NCBI GenBank assembly: GCA_964483145.1
Contig: CAZAAK010000051.1
Span: 1-18,020, forward strand
Origin: Colimorpha sp964483145
GTDB lineage: Bacteria > Bacteroidota > Bacteroidia > Bacteroidales > P3
DNA: 18,020 nt
Direction: 5' to 3'
In this document: positions 1 to 6,428 of the stretch, piece after piece
Position numbering within the stretch: the stretch's first letter is position 1
Layout of the letters: every line of letters begins with the position of its first letter
Made by a program: the position numbers and the translations under genes
Notes under the pieces: generated by a model
The model's input: only the letters and a program-made list of their open reading frames with translations
What the model was told of the DNA's origin: nothing
The model's database searches: none

Positions 1-51
1 ATTTTTCTTTCTGCAACCTATGCGGTTGTCTAAAATTCCGGGAGTATTATA
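1..51. repeat. Left copy of 51-bp terminal inverted repeat
   Basis: This stretch is the exact reverse complement of 17969-18019; identity stops at base 51, where the flanks become unrelated. It contains a small palindrome, CAACC-tatgc-GGTTG (about 15-29). Because the shared sequence runs to the window edge, the repeat probably continues outside, so only the inner end of a longer dispersed element is seen, such as an insertion sequence. No coding sequence is assigned to it. I do not recognise the element. Confidence 0.9.
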
Positions 52-229
52 CCTAGCGGCGCACCTAGTGTTGCGCACTAAGGCAAGCCTTTGATAGCCC
101 TCCCCTACCCTGCCTGCTACGGCAATGGCGTGGCGGATTTGTGGCTGTGGCGTGGCGGCACAAGGCTATCTTGCACTCGGGATGATATAGGCCGGAACAG
201 ACTTTTGGGGCGAGGTGATGCGAGTGTGG
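52..229. other. Non-coding gap with short direct and inverted repeats
   Basis: This gap lies between the terminal repeat and the 3' end of the histidine kinase gene. It holds an 11-bp direct repeat (tggcgtggcgg at 126-136 and 148-158) and an inverted repeat GATAGCC / GGCTATC (93-99 and 164-170) that encloses both copies. No T-tract marks it as a terminator, and I see no gene. It could fold in the 3' untranslated region of the kinase mRNA. Confidence 0.5.
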
Positions 230-1753
230 CTAGGTCAAAGGAAGATGAATGATAAAGGTGCTACCCTGACCGAGATCGCTTTCCACTTCGATACGACCCT
301 TGTGGAGTGCCACAACTTGCGAAACATAGTTCAAGCCGATGCCAAACCCCTTTACATCGTGTAGGTTGCCGGTGTGGACGCGATAGAACTTTTCAAAGAT
401 GTGCTTTTGGTTCTCCTTGCTGATGCCGATGCCGTGGTCGGCCACCTTTAATACAACCCAGTTGCCCTCCTGAAGGGTGCTGACTTTTATGTGCGGGCGG
501 TCGGGGGAATATTTGATGGCGTTGTCCACTAGGTTGTGCACCATGTTGGAGATATGCAGCTGGTCGGCATAAAGGGTGCCGGAGATGGGCTGAAGGTCGG
601 TTTCCAGAACACCGTTCCTGTTTTGGAGCATCAACCGAAAACTCTGCAGGGCCGACTTCACTTCCTGGTTCAAATCCACCTCCTTTAGCGTCAACGAAAA
701 ATTCTTATTGGCCATTTTGGAGCTTTGCAAGATGGTTTCGATTAGAATCCGCATGCGCCGATTTTCGTCGCTGATAATATTGACAAAATTGTTGCAAGTC
801 TGCTGATTGCTGTTGACGGAACTATCCTGCAACATTTCGCACGCCAGGCCTATGGTGGCAATGGGAGTTTTGATTTCGTGGGTCATGTTGCTGATAAAGT
901 CGGTGCGCATCTCATCGAGTTTGCGTTGCACCGAAATGGTGTGGATGGTGAAGACGAACAGTGCGGAGATGATGACTATCAAGAAGATGCTAAAGATTGT
1001 ATTGCGGTTGGCATCGCGACTGAGGATAATGGGGGAAGAAGGGAAATAGAGCACCAGGCAGAGGCTTTCGCTGGAGACAAGGCCGCTGGCACGGAAGATA
1101 TATCGGTACGGGGTGGAGCGCAACTTGGCCGAATCGCTTTCGTTGCTGCAATAGTAGAGCGTGTTTTTGTCGGTTTCGAGGATGCCAACCGTTGGTTTTA
1201 GGTCCACACCATTGATAATCAACTCTTCCCGGACGAGCGAATCCAAAACGGGGAAGTTGAGTTTGCTAGGGTCGACAGAACGGTTGTTGGCCAAAAGACT
1301 GTATTGGTCGCCGAAACTGTTGAGACCAGCTAGAAGGCGGTTGCGCGCGCTAAGGAGCGTATTATACTGGTCCAAAACGTTTTCCTCCTGATCGGTAAAG
1401 CTTGTGCCTGGCAAACGGCAGGCGCTATCCTGAGTGGAGATGCCAAAGTGGATACGTTCCTGGTCGTAGAAGAGCCCGCTGTTGTTGCAAATAAGGTCCT
1501 GCATCTTCTCGTTCAGATTGTCTATACGGCGGTATTGCAACACCTTGTAGCGTTCTTTTTGCGTCACATAATCTTCCACCTGCATCTGGTCCAATTGGGC
1601 AAAGACCTCATCGATGGAGTTGTTGACACTGATGTTGAACAGATTGTCGCTCATCTTGGCAGACTCACGCATTTGGGAAATCTGAACAATGACTAACGTA
1701 ATTGCCGCAACGGCAAAAAGGGAGGAGAGTAGTATGAGAAATTTACGTTTCAT
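230..1753 (-). CDS. Sensor histidine kinase, RprX-like
   Basis: This 507-residue membrane sensor kinase would autophosphorylate on a histidine and pass the phosphate to a response regulator. An N-terminal membrane segment (about 5-25) and a second (about 252-272) flank a periplasmic domain of about 225 residues. The H-box THEIKTP places the phosphoacceptor at H292. The ATPase part has an N-box (HNLVDNAIKYS, about 406-416), G1 box (DHGIGI, about 439-444) and G2 box (GFGIGL, about 469-474). The stretch FYRVHTGNLHDVKGFG and the layout without a HAMP domain resemble the Bacteroides RprX kinase, from memory rather than by search. No response regulator follows before the window edge 229 bases downstream, so its partner lies beyond the repeat or elsewhere. 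It is transcribed divergently from pfs. The ATG start at 1753 precedes a clean membrane segment. Confidence 0.93.
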   Translation of the reverse strand: MKRKFLILLSSLFAVAAITLVIVQISQMRESAKMSDNLFNISVNNSIDEVFAQLDQMQVEDYVTQKERYKVLQYRRIDNLNEKMQDLICNNSGLFYDQERIHFGISTQDSACRLPGTSFTDQEENVLDQYNTLLSARNRLLAGLNSFGDQYSLLANNRSVDPSKLNFPVLDSLVREELIINGVDLKPTVGILETDKNTLYYCSNESDSAKLRSTPYRYIFRASGLVSSESLCLVLYFPSSPIILSRDANRNTIFSIFLIVIISALFVFTIHTISVQRKLDEMRTDFISNMTHEIKTPIATIGLACEMLQDSSVNSNQQTCNNFVNIISDENRRMRILIETILQSSKMANKNFSLTLKEVDLNQEVKSALQSFRLMLQNRNGVLETDLQPISGTLYADQLHISNMVHNLVDNAIKYSPDRPHIKVSTLQEGNWVVLKVADHGIGISKENQKHIFEKFYRVHTGNLHDVKGFGIGLNYVSQVVALHKGRIEVESDLGQGSTFIIHLPLT

Positions 1754-1829
1754 TTCGTATAAATAATATGATGAAACGGTATTTAAGAAAAAAAATTACA
1801 TGCAACCACATTTTTAAGAAAAAAAACTG

Positions 1830-1837
1830 TATCTTTG
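1830..1837 (+). promoter_or_regulatory. Bacteroidota -7 promoter element for pfs-luxS
   Basis: TATCTTTG matches the Bacteroidota sigma-ABfr -7 consensus TAnnTTTG. It lies about 45 bases before the pfs ATG in the divergent gap shared with the histidine kinase. The -33 TTG element is not recognisable; the expected region is A-rich. Confidence 0.65.
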
Positions 1838-1882
1838 CATGCGCAACATAGGAATAGCCAACGCAGTAAAACGCACATAGAG

Positions 1883-2566
1883 ATGAAGATAGGCATTGTA
1901 ATAGCGATGGATATTGAGTACCGCAAGATGCTTGAGGTGCTGGACGGCAAGCCCGAAGGACGTATTGGGGACAACGATATAGTGCTTTGGCAATGCGGCA
2001 TAGGCAAGGTGAATGCCGCTGTAGGCGTGATGCAGCTCTTCTACCGTCACCGGCCTGACTGCATACTAAGCACTGGCCTTGCTGGGGGGATAGATGCCAG
2101 CCTGCAAGTGGGTGACGTTGTTGTGGGCGCGCAGACTGCATACCATGATGTCGACTGCGGTGAGGGCAACGAGCCTGGGCAGGTACAGGGATTGCCTGCC
2201 CGTTTTGACGCCCACCCGGCGCTGATGGACATTGCCGCCAAGGCAAGCCAGGAAAGCGGGGCAAATACACGAGAGGGCCTCATTTGCACCGGCGACCAGT
2301 TTATCACCGACCGGGCTCGGCAGATGAGCATCAAGCAGATGTTCTCCGAAGCCTTAGCCTGCGAGATGGAGTCCGCAGCCATTGCCCAAGCCTGCTACCT
2401 GACGGAGAAGCCTTTCCTAAGCATCCGCGTTGTCAGCGACACCCCTGGTAACACCGACAACCACCAGCAGCAGTGGGCCGATTTCCTTGACCGGATGACA
2501 GAAAATTCCTTTCGGTTCGTCCTCCAGTTCCTACACCGCCTGCCCGCAACCCTACCCACCAAATAG
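1883..2566 (+). CDS. pfs: 5'-methylthioadenosine/S-adenosylhomocysteine nucleosidase
   Basis: This 227-residue protein (Pfs, also called MtnN) removes adenine from S-adenosylhomocysteine and 5'-methylthioadenosine, relieving product inhibition of methyltransferases. The N-terminus MKIGIVIAMDIE places the conserved glutamate at residue 12, as in E. coli. Also visible are the TGLAGG loop (about 64-69), the EMESAA ribose-binding segment (161-166, key E163) and the catalytic aspartate in VVSDTPG (D186). The ATG at 1883 is chosen because it gives the canonical N-terminus; an in-frame TTG at 1835 lies inside the promoter. luxS starts 35 bases downstream and uses this enzyme's product, S-ribosylhomocysteine, so the two form one activated-methyl-cycle operon. 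Confidence 0.95.
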   Translation: MKIGIVIAMDIEYRKMLEVLDGKPEGRIGDNDIVLWQCGIGKVNAAVGVMQLFYRHRPDCILSTGLAGGIDASLQVGDVVVGAQTAYHDVDCGEGNEPGQVQGLPARFDAHPALMDIAAKASQESGANTREGLICTGDQFITDRARQMSIKQMFSEALACEMESAAIAQACYLTEKPFLSIRVVSDTPGNTDNHQQQWADFLDRMTENSFRFVLQFLHRLPATLPTK

Positions 2567-2601
2567 ATTCAACCGCCTACCAAAGTTCAGAACAAGAAAG
2601 C

Positions 2602-3087
2602 ATGAAGACCATACCTAGTTTCAGCATTGACCACATCCACCTTTTGCGAGGTGTTTATGTCTCCCGCAAAGATCGGATTGGCGACGAGACCATCACCACA
2701 TTCGACATACGCATGAAAGAGCCCAACCGCGAACCAGCCCTTGGGCAAGGCGCCATCCACACCATCGAGCACTTGGCCGCGACCTACTTGCGCAACGACC
2801 CGCAATGGGCCGATCGCGTGGTTTATTGGGGGCCTATGGGTTGCCTAACGGGCAATTATCTGCTCCTGCGGGGCGATTTGGAGCCGGAGGATATCGTTGA
2901 ACTTTTGCAGCGCACATTCCGTTTTGTAGCTGAATATGAATGGGATATACCAGGTGCAACCCCAAAAGACTGCGGCAATTACCTCCTCCACGACCTGCCA
3001 ATGGCCAAATGGGAAAGCACAAAATACCTCCGCGAAGTGTTGGAAAGGATGACCCAAGCCAACATGCACTATCCCAGCCAACAATGA
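2602..3087 (+). CDS. luxS: S-ribosylhomocysteine lyase (AI-2 synthase)
   Basis: LuxS splits S-ribosylhomocysteine into homocysteine and DPD, the precursor of the signal AI-2. The 161-residue length is normal for the family. The metal site HTIEH (H53, E56, H57) matches HxxEH, and the third ligand is the cysteine in KDCGNY (C124). The catalytic cysteine lies in GPMGCLTG (C81), and the substrate-binding arginine is in FDIRM (R37). No signal peptide is present, so it is cytoplasmic. It follows pfs by 35 bases, giving the two consecutive steps of the pathway in one transcript. Being beside its substrate supplier suggests a role in recycling at least as much as in signalling; the sequence does not say whether AI-2 is sensed. 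Confidence 0.97.
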   Translation: MKTIPSFSIDHIHLLRGVYVSRKDRIGDETITTFDIRMKEPNREPALGQGAIHTIEHLAATYLRNDPQWADRVVYWGPMGCLTGNYLLLRGDLEPEDIVELLQRTFRFVAEYEWDIPGATPKDCGNYLLHDLPMAKWESTKYLREVLERMTQANMHYPSQQ

Positions 3088-3107
3088 TTTTTTTGCCAAA
3101 AAAAATC
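3086..3107 (+). terminator. A/T-rich hairpin at the luxS stop codon
   Basis: An inverted repeat of G-A-T7 and A7-T-C with a short loop starts inside the luxS stop codon. It has almost no GC and no following T-tract on this strand, so it is a weak candidate for the end of the pfs-luxS transcript. Confidence 0.3.
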
Positions 3108-3122
3108 TCTCCCCACACAATA

Positions 3123-3148
3123 TTGAACAAAAAAAGCAGTTATTATTG
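3123..3148 (+). promoter_or_regulatory. Possible promoter of the tRNA-Arg gene
   Basis: TTG at 3123-3125 and TATTATTG at 3141-3148 resemble the Bacteroidota -33 and -7 elements, the latter with one mismatch. The 15-base spacing is shorter than the usual 19-21. The position, about 17 bases before the mature tRNA, is sensible. Confidence 0.3.
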
Positions 3149-3165
3149 CCAAAACTGACTTGACA

Positions 3166-3239
3166 GGCCCCGTAGTTCAGCTGAATAGAACGTCGGATTC
3201 CGGTTCCGAAGGTCGTGGGTTTGAATCCCGCCGGGGTCA
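3166..3239 (+). tRNA. tRNA-Arg (anticodon CCG)
   Basis: A complete cloverleaf can be drawn by hand. The 7-bp acceptor stem pairs GGCCCCG with CGGGGTC (one G-U), the D stem pairs GTTC with GAAC, and the anticodon stem pairs TCGGA with TCCGA around loop TTCCGGT. This gives anticodon CCG, which reads the arginine codon CGG. The T stem (GTGGG/CCCGC) closes loop TTTGAAT. The discriminator base is A at 3239 and the 3' CCA is not encoded, so it must be added enzymatically. The next gene begins only about 14 bases later. Confidence 0.96.
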
Positions 3240-3253
3240 CAAATTTTTTTGAG

Positions 3254-4126
3254 GTGAAGAATTCTTCCACTTTTTTTATTGCAAGCAAGCCCTTCATGCA
3301 ATTGGGGGGCTTGTGTTTTTTTATGCTAGCGGGCTTCGTCCTAACAGTTGCCATACAGCTACTAGCGCCACCGCCTGCGGCGGAGGGGCCGTCCGCAGTG
3401 CGCCTAAACTTGTTGTGGCAGGCTTGCACACAAGTGTGCATCTTCCTGGTTCCATCGATTGCTTTTGCCTGGCTCTTTCATGGCAATGCCGCCCGTTATC
3501 TTTGCGCCGACTTTCATGGTCGCAAATGGGTACTGGGGCTAATTGCAATGGTTGTGCTTTTGCTTCTGACACCTTTGAACGATTGGCTGACCTATTGGAA
3601 CGAACAGTGGCAGATGGGGCAGTGGGAAGAGTTGTTGCGCGGGCAATGGCGCAAGTATGGTGAGCTTACGCAAAAGTTGCTGTCGCTTGATTCCTGGCCC
3701 GACCTGTTGCTACAGTTGCTGGTTGTGGCCCTTTTGCCTGCCGTTTGTGAGGAGGTATTCTTCCGAGGGGCATTGCAGCAAGTTTTGCAGCGATGGCTGG
3801 GCAACAAGCATATTGCCGTGTTGGTTACAGCGCTGTTGTTTGCTTTGGCCCATGGCGATGTTTATGGTTTGGTGCCGCGTTTTGGGCTTGGGGTGCTACT
3901 GGGGTATCTTTTTGCCCTGTCCGGCTCGATAGTAGTTAACGTTTGCACCCATTTTTTCAATAATGCTATGGTGGTGATACTCTACTGGCTCTACCACCAA
4001 CAAACAATCTTCTTCGACCCGTCCGAGCCCTATCTTTTTCCGTGGGTCACCACCACCGTATGCACTTTGGCGGCGATGATGCTTTTTCTTGTGTACTTCG
4101 CAAAATTTCGGCAAAAGAGGTCTTAG
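3254..4126 (+). CDS. CPBP-family intramembrane metalloprotease
   Basis: This is a membrane protein of about 290 residues with roughly eight hydrophobic segments. It carries the motifs of the CPBP (CAAX protease / bacteriocin-processing, Abi) family: EEVFFR (E166, E167, R171), FALAH (H200) and HFFNN (H233, N237), which form the intramembrane metal site. The family cleaves membrane-associated peptides or proteins, but substrates of Bacteroidota members are mostly unknown. The start is uncertain. An ATG at 3215 lies inside the tRNA and is excluded. GTG at 3254 gives an N-terminus (MKNSSTFFIASKPFMQL) of the length I expect for Bacteroidales relatives. ATG at 3296 is the conservative alternative, giving 276 residues. 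No separate promoter is evident, so it may be co-transcribed with the tRNA. Confidence 0.85.
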   Translation: MKNSSTFFIASKPFMQLGGLCFFMLAGFVLTVAIQLLAPPPAAEGPSAVRLNLLWQACTQVCIFLVPSIAFAWLFHGNAARYLCADFHGRKWVLGLIAMVVLLLLTPLNDWLTYWNEQWQMGQWEELLRGQWRKYGELTQKLLSLDSWPDLLLQLLVVALLPAVCEEVFFRGALQQVLQRWLGNKHIAVLVTALLFALAHGDVYGLVPRFGLGVLLGYLFALSGSIVVNVCTHFFNNAMVVILYWLYHQQTIFFDPSEPYLFPWVTTTVCTLAAMMLFLVYFAKFRQKRS

Positions 4127-4261
4127 TAAAAGTAATTTTGAGAAGCTATAAGTCAGTTCATTATAATATTTTGCGGAGAAAAATGTTTTTTACAACAACC
4201 GGTAAATCAATGTATTACATCTAATTTTTTGGTTTTTAGAAAGAAAAGCCTCAAAAAAATG

Positions 4262-4292
4262 TTCGGCATATCATTTTTTTTTGGTAATTTTG
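4262..4292 (+). promoter_or_regulatory. Promoter of the HU gene
   Basis: TAATTTTG at 4285-4292 fits the Bacteroidota -7 consensus TAnnTTTG. TTC at 4262-4264, 20 bases upstream, fits the position of the -33 TTG with one change. The rest of the 4127-4359 gap is AT-rich and shows no other feature. Initiation just after the -7 box would leave a 5' leader of about 60 bases. Confidence 0.7.
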
Positions 4293-4359
4293 CAGCCAAT
4301 TCTGCTCCAAAAGAGTGGGTAGGAAATAGCGAATAGAAAACATTAAATAATAAGTAAAC

Positions 4360-4644
4360 ATGACTAAGGCTGAAATCGTTGCTCAGATTGCACAAAAGAC
4401 CGGTATTGAGAAGGTTGCCATCCAGGCCACCGTTGAAGAATTCATGAATGTTGTCAAGGAGTCCCTCGCTGATGGTGAGAATGTCTATCTGCGTGGTTTC
4501 GGTAGCTTCATCATCAAAAAACGTGCCGAGAAGACCGGTCGTAATATTTCCAAGAACACTACCATCATCATTCCTGCCCACAATATTCCCTCTTTCAAGC
4601 CCGCCAAGACGTTTGTGAGCGATGTCAAGAAGAACACCAAATAA
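4360..4644 (+). CDS. hup: HU-family DNA-binding protein
   Basis: This 94-residue nucleoid protein bends and compacts DNA as a dimer. The N-terminal helical part is MTKAEIVAQIAQKTG. The HU/IHF signature follows: GFGSFIIKKRAEKTGRN (about 47-63), then IPAHNIPSFKPAKTF on the DNA-gripping arm and last strand. Length and motif spacing are typical of HU rather than of the longer Bacteroidota HU-like proteins. The gene has its own promoter and is followed by a tiny basic-protein gene and rng, an order I associate with Bacteroidales genomes. The ATG start gives the canonical HU N-terminus. Confidence 0.95.
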   Translation: MTKAEIVAQIAQKTGIEKVAIQATVEEFMNVVKESLADGENVYLRGFGSFIIKKRAEKTGRNISKNTTIIIPAHNIPSFKPAKTFVSDVKKNTK

Positions 4645-4682
4645 GGCTTATTAATTTATTATCATATTAAATCTGTTAAAAC

Positions 4683-4772
4683 ATGCCTAACGGAAAGAAG
4701 CACAAAAGACACAAGATGTCGACGCACAAGCGTAAAAAACGCCTGCGCAAGAACAGACATAAGAAGAAGTAA
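4683..4772 (+). CDS. 29-residue very basic protein, possible ribosomal protein (AURKAIP1/COX24-like)
   Basis: This short ORF starts 38 bases after HU and encodes 29 residues, about 60% lysine and arginine, opening MPNGKKHKRHKMSTHK and ending RLRKNRHKKK. The KMxxHKRKKRLRKxRHKKK pattern resembles the AURKAIP1/COX24 C-terminal domain, found in small mitochondrial and bacterial ribosomal proteins such as mycobacterial bS22. That match is from memory, not a search. The clean ATG and TAA, the position between HU and rng on the same strand, and the lack of hydrophobic residues all argue that it is real. A role on or near the ribosomal RNA is plausible but inferred. Confidence 0.75.
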   Translation: MPNGKKHKRHKMSTHKRKKRLRKNRHKKK

Positions 4773-4817
4773 GCTGCAGAGCCTTCTTCGAGTCTAAAAA
4801 ATGATCTATCAACTAAA

Positions 4818-4867
4818 ACAAATTACACAACGGCGTATGACGCTGGCTTGTGTAATTTGTTTTTTTC
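4818..4867 (+). terminator. Intrinsic terminator-like hairpin before rng
   Basis: A 13-bp perfect inverted repeat (4818-4830 with 4848-4860) closes a 17-base loop. Seven T residues follow (4861-4866 plus the preceding T), mirrored by an A-run on the left side that can extend the stem. It would end the HU / small basic protein transcript, yet it finishes only about 11 bases before the rng ATG with no promoter in between. It may therefore be a partial terminator or a control element in the rng leader. Confidence 0.85.
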
Positions 4868-4877
4868 ACAACACTGA

Positions 4878-6428
4878 ATGAACAAAGAACTAATAATATC
4901 CGCTGGCGAAAACGATATCCAGCTGGCACTCCTAGAAGACAAACAACTAGTAGAACTACACAAGGACAAGTCGGGCAACAAGGTTCATGTGGGCGACATA
5001 TATGTTGGCAAGGTCCGCAAGATTATGCCGGGTTTGAATGCCGCCTTTGTTGACGTGGGCGAAGAAAAAGACGGCTTTGTACACTACCTAGACCTTGGAG
5101 CCAACTATGGCTCGGTAGCCAAATACCTAAAGTTGGCCATGAACGGCAATGGTAGCATGACTACGCTCAAGGGTTTCAAGATTGAGCCCATACTTGAGAA
5201 GACAGGCAATCTGTCCAATGTGCTAAAGGTAGGGCAACTTGTGTTGACGCAAGTAGCCAAGGAGCCCATTTCCACCAAAGGGCCGAAACTGTCGGGCGAC
5301 ATATCCTTTGCTGGGCGGTATTTGGTGCTCACACCGTTTATCACCCGCATCTCCATCTCACAGAAAATCAAAGGTAGCGAGGAGCGTGGACGGCTTCGTC
5401 GACTGATGCAGAGCATCAAGCCCGAGGGCTTTGGGGTTATCGTGCGTACCGTTGCAGAGGGCAAGAACGTTGAGGAACTTGATGCTGATTTGCGCAACCT
5501 TATATCGCAATGGACCACTCTAACCGAGCGGCTCAAAACCATCACCGGCCCCACCAAAGTCCTTTCCGAACTCAGCACTGCATCCGCATTGTTGCGGGAT
5601 GTGCTGACCGATGATTTCAACGCCATCTATGTTGACAATGAAAACGTCTGCAATGAGGTTCGCCAATATGTGGCCACGGTGGCGCCCAACAAAGCGGACA
5701 TTGTGCACCCGTATCGGATGCAAACCCCAATATTTGAGCAGTTTGGTGTCATGCGCGACATACGCCGTGCCTTTGGCAAGATTGTCACCATTCGCTCGGG
5801 GGTTTACCTATATATCGAGCACACCGAGGCGATGCATGTGATTGACGTGAACAGCGGCAATCATGTCAAGTCCGGCACTGGGCAGGAAGACACAGCCTTG
5901 CAGGTTAACATCGAGTCGGCCAAGGAGATAGCCCGACAGCTACGTTTGCGCGATATGGGAGGGATTGTTATCGTTGATTTTGTTGACATGGCCAAGGCAG
6001 AGCACCGCAAGGAGCTTTACGACTTTATGTGCAAAGAGATGTCGCACGACAAGGCGCGCCACACGATACTGCCACTGAGCAAATTTGGCCTGATGCAAAT
6101 TACCCGCCAACGCGTACGTCCGGCCGTTGAAGTTGACGTACAGGAGAAATGTCCTTTTTGCGATGGCACCGGCACGATCAAATCTAGCCTAGTAGTTGTT
6201 GATGAGATAGAGACCGATTTGCGATATCTTATTTCCTCCCAGAACGAGAAGAAGCTGACCATAATCACCCACCCATACGTCTGCGCTTACATCACCAAAG
6301 GCCTCAACAGCATCCGACGCCAATGGATGCTCAAATATAAGTTGCGCCTAACTTGCAAGGCTTCGGAGTCGTACGGTTTGCTGGACTATAAGTTTTTCAA
6401 TGTCCTAGGAGATGAAATTGCCATGTAA
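4878..6428 (+). CDS. rng: Ribonuclease G (Rne/Rng family)
   Basis: This 516-residue single-strand-specific endoribonuclease acts in rRNA maturation and mRNA turnover. An S1-type RNA-binding domain occupies about residues 37-125 (VGDIYVGKV, then GLNAAFVDVG). The RNase E/G catalytic domain has the two metal-binding aspartates in HVIDVNSG (D323) and IVIVDFVDM (D367), and the zinc-link CPFCDGTG (C425, C428) used for dimerisation. The length is that of RNase G; the long RNase E scaffold tail is missing, as usual in Bacteroidota. A terminator-like hairpin ends just before the ATG, and no promoter is seen, so expression may depend on readthrough from HU. The 3' end overlaps the lysozyme gene by 17 bases. 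Confidence 0.96.
   Translation: MNKELIISAGENDIQLALLEDKQLVELHKDKSGNKVHVGDIYVGKVRKIMPGLNAAFVDVGEEKDGFVHYLDLGANYGSVAKYLKLAMNGNGSMTTLKGFKIEPILEKTGNLSNVLKVGQLVLTQVAKEPISTKGPKLSGDISFAGRYLVLTPFITRISISQKIKGSEERGRLRRLMQSIKPEGFGVIVRTVAEGKNVEELDADLRNLISQWTTLTERLKTITGPTKVLSELSTASALLRDVLTDDFNAIYVDNENVCNEVRQYVATVAPNKADIVHPYRMQTPIFEQFGVMRDIRRAFGKIVTIRSGVYLYIEHTEAMHVIDVNSGNHVKSGTGQEDTALQVNIESAKEIARQLRLRDMGGIVIVDFVDMAKAEHRKELYDFMCKEMSHDKARHTILPLSKFGLMQITRQRVRPAVEVDVQEKCPFCDGTGTIKSSLVVVDEIETDLRYLISSQNEKKLTIITHPYVCAYITKGLNSIRRQWMLKYKLRLTCKASESYGLLDYKFFNVLGDEIAM

Noticed and set aside
1835..1882. Upstream TTG start extending pfs by 16 residues
   Set aside because: The TTG lies inside the -7 promoter box and would be untranscribed or at the very 5' end; the ATG at 1883 gives the canonical N-terminus.
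1743..2270. Minus-strand frame of about 175 codons over pfs
   Set aside because: It overlaps the well-supported pfs gene and has a low-complexity translation with no family resemblance.
3166..3239. tRNA-Arg as an integration site for a mobile element
   Set aside because: No integrase gene lies nearby and I found no second copy of the tRNA 3' end in the window.
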